Assembly: GCA_023101885.1 (NCBI GenBank)
Contig: JALPQD010000076.1
Coordinates: forward strand, 1,816,397-1,880,396
Reading direction: 5' to 3'
Length of the DNA stretch: 64,000 nucleotides
Origin: Typhlomys cinereus
Taxonomy: Eukaryota > Chordata > Mammalia > Rodentia > Platacanthomyidae
A model generated the notes under the pieces. It did not search any database. It was not told the DNA's origin and saw only the letters and a program-made list of their open reading frames with translations. Both the position numbers and the translations under genes were made by a program. Shown in pieces: positions 57,546-64,000 of the stretch; positions within the stretch are counted from its first letter, which is position 1, and each line of letters begins with the position of its first letter.

Positions 57546-57925
57546 TGTCAGGGTCTGAAGATGAGTTCCCCCCCCAGGCTCATGTGTTTGAATCCTTAGT
57601 TGGTGGTAATGTTTGGGAAGGTTACGCATTTTTAAGAGGAGAGCCTGCTGGAGGAAGGCATGTCACAGGGGTGGGCCTTGAGATTTGATAATCCATCCCA
57701 TATCCTCGAATATGTTTTCTCTGTCTCCTGATGGCTGCAATGACTTGGCCCACCTCCTGCTTCTGACTACAGCCATGCCTTCTGCTGTGTGATTTCCATG
57801 CTAAACAGAATCCCTTTTGGATGTTTCCTTTGGATCCCTTCTGGAACCGTAAACCAAATAAATATCCCTTTTGCCCTTAATCTTATTGTGTTGAAGAATG
57901 TCTCACAACAAAAAGAAAAAGAGTG
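57546..57925 (+). repeat. Family B LTR-like repeat, near complete
   Basis: It starts 'tgtcagggtctgaagatgag', has 'ggctcatgtgtttgaatcct', 'gcctgctggaggaaggcatg', 'ggaaccgtaaaccaaataaa' and an end in 'gaagaatgtctcacaac'. It is the best copy of the family seen at 195-455, 2820-3010 and 63845-64000. Confidence 0.65.
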
Positions 57926-57944
57926 ATTGAAACAGAAATTAACA

Positions 57945-58060
57945 TTAGTTGGGAGAAGTGGCCATGCATATCACCAGGAAGTAAAACATCAGAGGATTAG
58001 GAGTTCAAGACTAGCCTTGGCTACATGAGACCTTGTCTCATTACCCCTCCCCCCAAACAA
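57945..58060 (+). mobile_element. B1-like SINE, diverged
   Basis: 'aggagttcaagactagcctt' and 'ctacatgagaccttgtctca' are the B1 3' half. The 5' half is degenerate. Confidence 0.65.
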
Positions 58061-59404
58061 ACATAAAAACATAAGATGCTAATAGCAGAGAAGATAAGGT
58101 AAGGAGGATATGAGTTTCTCTAGCACATCTGTGCAATTTTCTTGAAAGACTATTAGTTAAAAATCTATATAAGGACTATGTAGCTCAATACATAAACCCA
58201 GAATATTGCCTGGGTTTAATATTCCCTAGAAGGAAACACACATACACACACACACACATTTTAAGTCAGATGAACTTAAGCCAAAACTATACCACACACA
58301 TTTACAAGAGACTAAGAAATAGAAAATGGGAAGGGGGGTAAGTCTATGCCACCTGGATCTATCAGAATAACACAGACGAAATTAAAGGCACTTAATGACT
58401 TTACCAAGCTCATAATTACCTCTGACTTGGGATTCGGGATTTTGAAATGATCGGGAACTGTATGGAGAGTAATTAATTATGAAAGATTAACTAGACAGCG
58501 ATTCAATTTAAATTTGCAGTTACAGATTTTGTTCCCTTTTCTTCTGGGCGGTCCCAGTGGAGTACATTTTGGAGGTGTGGTCAGGCTGTGGTGGGACTTG
58601 CTGTAAACTGTACTGGCCAAGACAGCAAAAGAACAGGAAAGAAATCCCCCCCACCCCACCCTCCACCCCCGGAATAAGACTATGTTCATGAAAGGGTAAC
58701 AGTGACTCAGAGTCCTCTCTGGATGCTGGCTGCCTGGTGGAGTCCAATCCTGCGTGAACAGGATTCATCCTCGTGACGGGCACCGACCTGCCAGGGATTT
58801 GCTGTTCCAGCGTCCTAACTCCCCACATGCGGGTGAGGATCGCGCAGGGGATGCTGGGAGAGCAGCTGCCCTTTCCCACAGCTGCTGCGCAGTGGAGATG
58901 GTCCCCTGAGCCTCGCCCTGCCAAGAGGGCGGCTGCCTCCAGCCCTGCTGTCTTTGAGTGGCAGCTCAGCGGGATGCCCAGGGAGCACAATGCAAGCTCT
59001 GCTCTGAGAGGCCAACTCGGCGATCCGCAGATCTCTTTTCCCAGGCCAAGGGTGCCCCTGTTTACTGCCCCACCCCCACAGTCCCCAATGCTTCACCTCC
59101 CACCCGGTCTTCTTCACTGAGACGCCATTCAAAACTCAGAGCGGTGATAGCAGGCCCGATCCTGTGTTCCATTTTGTCTTCCTAAGAGGACAAAGGTTCC
59201 TTTTATCACATTCCAGCACGGTTCCCAAGAGGGGAAATGGCAGGGAATGCAATATATATATATATATGATGGGGTTTGGATTTTATTCCACCGGTTCAGG
59301 AACTCTTTGAAAGATGCAAACGTGCAAAGCCTGTGTATGCTGGGGAACTTGAGAGACCTGCCTGGCGTCAGGGGGTGCTTAGTGGTTCTATCACTGCTCT
59401 AGTA
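58061..59404. other. Unique sequence, GC-rich in its second half
   Basis: A short CA run lies at 58236-58258 and a (TA)n at 59251-59268. The part 58720-59170 is the most GC-rich stretch outside AMER2, with open frames on both strands (105-156 codons). I see no domain, and CpG is only moderate. Confidence 0.35.
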
Positions 59405-59600
59405 TGTTTTTTTTTTTTTTTGTATTTATTCTTTTAGTGCTCCATATGAGAATTTGTGATATTTTTGCCTTTATCCCTAATCACACCGTCCTCCTTTTCT
59501 CATTACAACCCTCCTTCTTCCCTGCCAGTCTCCCTCCTATTTTCGTGGCCTTCGGGTTTCATCTGGGCTGCCTTTGATGCTGGGAGCTTGAATCACATAT
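59405..59600 (-). mobile_element. Possible L1 3' UTR fragment, minus orientation
   Basis: A T run (59407-59421), then a CT-rich stretch to about 59545, resembles the reversed L1 3' end. Weak. Confidence 0.3.
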
Positions 59601-60834
59601 CAGTGGGTATGTCCCTGAGGAAAGTGTCTTCCCTTCCTCTGAACCAGCATTGAATGATCCTCATCAGTCTACCAGGGAGCTATGAGGCCCTAGTAAGTTT
59701 TAATGGCATGATTGAAAATTAGGATTGAAAAAACCGATATCCCACAACCTCCTTCTTAAGATTCTGTTCTACACAGGAACCAGGTTGGAGGAAGGAAATT
59801 TTGGACTTCTAGGGGAGCAGGAAGCATCTTTCCACTTCATCGATCGATGAGTATTTATTTAGTGCTATAGCAGTGTGCTGTGCAGACTCTGTGGTGAGCC
59901 CAGGAACTGTAACAAGCAAGACTCGGCCAATGTCCTTCAAACCCTCACTGTCCTGCACATCAAGGAAGCAGGACACGCAGTCGCCAAGTGGGAAGGCAGG
60001 CTTTCTTAAGTTTTATTAACTTACTCCGAGGCAACACCTAAAGAATTTTGCAGCACATTCTCCCTGCTTTGAGTCATCCATCATCCGTGATGAGCGTGTG
60101 ATTCTGAAGCAGTTTACTATTGATGTGCTTAAATGTACCAAGGTCAACAGCCAGTCAGAGTCAGATGCCCAAATGGCTAAGATGCTGGCAAGGTCGAGTT
60201 CAGTGACCTCCTATTCGTCTTACTGCTTCCATCTACTCTCTGCTACTCCAAACGCCTCAGTCGTCTCCATGTTACACCTTTTGAGAGAGTCTACACTGCA
60301 CTCTGAGATTTATAGTGATGAATTCCAAAGTGAGTCTCAATGAAAGCACAGTTGCTTTTCTGATTCTAAGCACCTCTAAATCCTGTATAGACGGCTAGTT
60401 TGTGTTCAATAGAAAAATATGAGTACATTTGAGGAGAAAAAAAAAAAACTACAACAAAACAAGATATATTGGCCAGAGGAAGGGCAAGCAGAATTGGACA
60501 GATGGAATAGCAGTATTCCATGAATCCAAGTAAGTTCACCAATCAATCAACAAACCAAAGTACAGGAAGGATATTGTAATTGCAAAATATATAGTAATGT
60601 CATGGTCTCGAGGACAAGAATCATCAATCCCAGGACAATATGGTTAGCTTCCCGATTTCCATACATAGGACTCACCGCACTGTCCTTTGGTTGTACCAAA
60701 GCCTGGGAAAATTTGATCCTGATCTGAGGCCAGCAAAAGCCCACCTAGCCAGAATCCGAGAGGTTCCTTCCACGGATCTAGAAGATGACATCGGAAACAG
60801 AGAGCAAAAATATAGAAGGCGTGCATTGGTTTTC
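59601..60834. other. Unique sequence
   Basis: No gene. An A run lies at 60438-60449. Confidence 0.3.
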
Positions 60835-61150
60835 TGATGCTGTGACAAAATTCCTGACATAAACAGCTTAAACAGAGGTAAGGTTTATTTTGGCCAGCAC
60901 TTGCTGTTTCTGTCCGTGGTCGGATGGCTCTGCTGTCATGGGCCTGTGGTGAGGCAGGACATTACGGAGGAAGGACACGGCAGCCAGCAAGCAAAGGGAC
61001 TGGTCAGGTTGCCAATGTTCTCTTCCTGCCACTCCCCCAGTGACCTCGTTCCTCCGGCCAAGCCCCACTCCTGAAGTTTCCACCACCTCCGTGGACCAAG
61101 TTTTGAAAGCTTATACTTTGAGGGGCATGTAAGAGCCACACCACATCGAA
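60835..61150 (-). repeat. Rodent dispersed repeat (LTR-like/hAT-like), minus orientation
   Basis: 'ttctgatgctgtgacaaaat' and 'ggtaaggtttattttggcca' begin a common rodent repeat, continuing to 'caccacctccgtggaccaag'. Family not resolved. Confidence 0.55.
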
Positions 61151-61741
61151 GTGTGCTGCCGAAGCACTGTACTCTGTGTGTGCTCCTCTGTTCTGACTTG
61201 TCGAGGCTGCTACTGCAGAGACAATGGCCATTAAACTCATCATCTCCCAAATGCCTGTGCTCAGAAAGAGGTGCACCTCACACTACGTTTTCTTCCATTT
61301 AACCCCACCGCCTCGGAAGATGCATCTCCTTCCAGCGATCGATAAATTCTTGATTTTTTTTTCCAAGAAGAAACACTTAAAGGTCTTCAATTATTTAGCT
61401 TGCACCAACTGATATTGACTTCTTAGGTATTTCTTCTTTCTTTTTTTCCAGCCACCCTTTAAATAGCACAAAAACCTTTGCATGTTTCTTACCCTTGAAA
61501 CACCTGACACTCACCTTTAAGATGATTTTTAAGCAGAGTTGTCCCGACAGTCCTCCATGGCGGGCTGGTGTTCTGCGATAGAATTCCCAGGGCGGGAAAC
61601 AGACAGTTCCATAGTCTCAGTGTGTGTGTGGGGGGGGGGTGGAGGGGGTTTACTGTTTTAATGTGGTTAAGGCAAACTATTTGTTTTGGACCAAGTAAAG
61701 AAGAAAACAGTTTGTTGATAGAAATGGAAATAGGCTAACCA
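61151..61741. other. Unique sequence with G-rich run
   Basis: A gtgtgtgtgg and poly(G) run lies at 61621-61650. No gene. Confidence 0.35.
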
Positions 61742-61966
61742 GGGCCAGCGAGATGGCTCAGCAAGCAAAGACACCCGTGTACACACCTGGCAACCTGAGC
61801 TCATCCCCAGAGCCCACAGGATGGAAAGAAATAACCGACTTTGGGAAATTGTCCTCCGACCTCCACAAGCATTGAAGTATGTGCACATCTGCTCTCGCTC
61901 TCTCTCCATTCTTTTTCTCTCCACTTCTTTCACTTTCTTCCCTCACTCTCTCTTCCTCTCAAACAA
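61742..61966 (+). mobile_element. B3-like SINE
   Basis: 'ggccagcgagatggctcagc', 'aacctgagctcatccccaga' and 'gggaaattgtcctccgacct' match the B3 order, with a CT-rich 3' part. Confidence 0.75.
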
Positions 61967-61975
61967 ACAAACGAA

Positions 61976-62011
<36 letters not shown>
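61967..62011. repeat. (AAAT)n microsatellite tail
   Basis: About ten AAAT units follow the SINE. Confidence 0.95.
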
Positions 62012-62013
<2 letters not shown>

Positions 62014-62130
62014 TTCCTTTTTTTATTATTTTTTCCACTCATACAAACTTAATAGGTACCCGGTCCCCTCCCTCCCTCCACTTCTCCCCAACCTCCTTGC
62101 TCCCTCCCCCCTTTTTCCCTTCCTTTCAAA
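62012..62130 (-). mobile_element. L1 3' UTR end, minus orientation
   Basis: 'ttttccactcatacaaactt', 'aataggtacccggtcccctc' and a CT-rich tract are the reverse complement of the 39050-39275 end. Confidence 0.7.
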
Positions 62131-62132
62131 AG

Positions 62133-62230
62133 GGCCGGAAAGATGGCTCAGGAGTTAAGCCTCTACCTCACAAGCAGAAGGTCCTGAGTTCAGATTCTGG
62201 ATCCCACATTAAAAAAAAAAAAAAAAAAGA
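62133..62230 (+). mobile_element. tRNA-only SINE copy with poly(A) tail
   Basis: It has the head of the CpG-rich SINE family ('agatggctcaggagttaagc', B-box-like 'gagttcagattc') but stops at 'ggatcccacatt' and goes straight into a run of about 18 A (62211-62228). The usual unique body and (CA)n tail are missing. No clear target-site duplication. Confidence 0.8.
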
Positions 62231-62237
62231 AGCAAAG

Positions 62238-62815
62238 CATTTTCAATTATTTGTCTTATAGTCAATCACTTTACTAAGCTTTTTTCTAATTGATATCAGA
62301 TAGATAAATGACAATTTTGGCCATATATTTTTCTCACGTTTAAATATTTAATATTTTATTTCTATTTGGTATCTAATTGAACTGTCCAGAACTTCCAGGT
62401 AACAATAAATAATAATAGCAATAGCAGACATCTTTGAACTTTCTTTCTGATTTTCACACAAATTTTCCTGTGGACTCAGTCAAGTCAGCTGCTGCCTACC
62501 AGAGATGTCAATTCTCTTGCAAATATGTACTTTAATATTCTTAGAGGTTTATGCATTTTTTTGATCATGGTAGAATAAGAGCCCTAAGTTAATTAAAAGT
62601 CATTGAGAATCAAGTAAAAATGAGTTTTATCTCTTTGAACTTACTGATTTGATTTATTATTATAGTTTAAAAGTTATTCTTTTATTCCTATTGAGTTCTA
62701 CATGATCATAGTCTATTATCCTTTAAATGTACTGCTAAATGCAATTCATTAGTAATTTGCATAAGGTTTCATTCCTATGTAACGTGGTCTCCATTGTAGA
62801 GATCTCACATTTTTA
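62238..62815 (-). mobile_element. L1 ORF2 fragment, minus orientation, decayed
   Basis: On plus, 'ctgtccagaacttccaggta' and 'tttaaatgtactgctaaatg' followed by 'caattcattagtaatttgca' parallel the antisense of L1 ORF2 (reverse transcriptase region). Many stops; not coding. Confidence 0.6.
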
Positions 62816-63252
62816 GGGATTTAATCACAGTGCCTGGTGCTGACTACCCATTGGCAGCAAAGCTGTAGACATGGTTGAAAAAGTCCAGTGCTTGCTTCCC
62901 AGTGGGAAACCCCAGAGCAGGTAAACCAGCTGATTGTAGAGTCAGGTGACCGGAATAGGACAAGGAGGTCAGAGACGGGGTCTTTGACAAGACAAGGAGC
63001 CAAGATTCAAACCAAAGTCAACTGTGGGAGCCAGAGTCCCTTGGCTCCCACAGCTCCCAGGTTAAAGAACAAAAGGAAGGGGAGGGGGAAGGGAAGCAAA
63101 CGAGACAAGCACTGAATTACAGAGGCACAAGCAGAAAGCAGATTCCCTCCAGGGTGCCGGGGCCAAACAGGAGTATGGTGAGGACCATATTCTACGCCGC
63201 CACGAGTGCACTGTGCCACCCACGCACTGGTTCCACAGTGTTGGAGCAGCAT
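62816..63252. other. Unique sequence
   Basis: Purine-rich patch at about 63064-63103. No gene. Confidence 0.3.
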
Positions 63253-63525
63253 CTTCGTCCATTCCGGCAGCTATAACAAAATGCCTCAGGTCAGATGTTG
63301 GCAACAAGAGAAATGTACCACTCAAAGGTCTAGCGTCCAGTGGATTCCATGTTTGGTGAGGACTTGCTCTTCCTCCTGCCTCACATGGTTGGAGAGAAGG
63401 GGAAAGGGCAGCTCCCCAGAGAGGTACTGATCTCATGTCTCTTTAACACTATCTCCACAGGCACATTCAGCTCCCACCTCGGAATGTGGAGGACACATTG
63501 ACATTCAGACCAGAACAGGCAGGAA
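63253..63525 (-). repeat. MaLR-like LTR, minus orientation
   Basis: 'tcgtccattccggcagctat', 'aacaaaatgcctcaggtcag' and 'gacattcagaccagaacagg' are in the order of a reversed MLT1/MST LTR. Confidence 0.6.
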
Positions 63526-63844
63526 ACAGGGCAGCTGGCAAAGTCGATAGAGATTCTTCCGTGTTTGTCCCGAGAAATGACATGTGTTACGATTCTTTCT
63601 CCCTTCATTTCAGTTGTCTTTCCCCCTTCAAATAGTTCTTTGTTTTTCTACTTGATTAATATTTATCTAAGATAGCCCTTGAAGTAATTCTTCGTGTCTG
63701 ATTCTTTCTTTTCAATAAATGAGTAATTGTATTTTCACCCCAAAAGGCTGCTCTTTAATGTTGAGCTGTTTTTGCTTGTTTCTGAATCTTAGGCTTAGCC
63801 CGTTTGCTTGTTGCTGCTCTTATGAATAAACCGAGATTTCAGCT
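63526..63844. other. Unique sequence
   Basis: Nothing recognisable. Confidence 0.3.
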
Positions 63845-64000
63845 TATTCCACTGTCATGGTTTGAGGGAAGATCGTCCCTGGCAGGGTCTGGGTTTGAAT
63901 ACTTGGCCTCCACTTGGAGGCTCTATTAGGGGAGGTAATGGGACTTTTAGGGGGCGGAGCGTTACTGGAGGAAGCAGCTCATCGCAGGGGACAGGCCTTG
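63845..64000 (+). repeat. Family B LTR-like repeat, cut by window end
   Basis: 'tgtcatggtttgagggaaga', 'ggaggctctattaggggagg' and 'cgttactggaggaagcagct' parallel 57546-57660. The rest lies beyond the window. Confidence 0.55.

Noticed and set aside
58520..59132. Open frames of 105-156 codons in a GC-rich stretch
   Set aside because: Overlapping frames on both strands, no domain, no clear CpG island; not enough to call a gene.

Overview
The window looks like mammalian nuclear DNA from a rodent. The main evidence is a dense mix of rodent-type SINEs (B1-like, ID-like, B3/B4-like, and a tRNA-headed family with (CA)n tails), L1 3' ends with purine-rich tracts, MaLR-like LTRs and many (CA)n/(GT)n microsatellites. 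I cannot name the species. The recurrent CpG-rich SINE tail is not one I know from mouse or rat, so a non-murine rodent is likely (inference). There is no bacterial gene organisation, operon or CRISPR array.

Only one protein-coding gene is convincing: AMER2 (APC membrane recruitment protein 2, FAM123A/WTX family), on the minus strand. Its intact 671-codon frame (14574 to 12559) lies in a CpG-rich block, with a TATA box at 14750-14757 just upstream. Downstream on the minus strand is a long AT-rich stretch (about 12558 to 5000), read here as the 3' UTR. It ends near an AATAAA signal at 5026-5021. The coding exon contains consensus splice sites bounding a 378-nt segment (13805-13428). Its removal would be exactly in frame and give a 545-residue isoform.

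Layout: 1-4115 is a cluster of repeats downstream of the gene. 4116-5000 is plain sequence. 5000-14830 is AMER2 with its UTRs and promoter. 14830-64000 is a gene-free upstream flank of about 49 kb, with unique blocks separated by SINEs, LTR-like repeats, L1 fragments and microsatellites. The larger unique blocks (about 21.1-24.0, 26.8-29.5, 31.2-34.8 and 37.1-39.0 kb) are where distal regulatory elements of AMER2 would be sought, but none can be proven from sequence alone.

Other structures of note are a 158-bp tandem duplication whose junction falls at a SINE 5' end, a perfect 18-bp inverted repeat with a 6-nt loop, a 27-nt near-perfect palindrome, a 27-bp minisatellite, a solo-LTR-like block inside a B1, and a tRNA-only SINE copy with a poly(A) tail. 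I found no undescribed multi-gene system. Repeat family names are by eye and need a repeat-library search.
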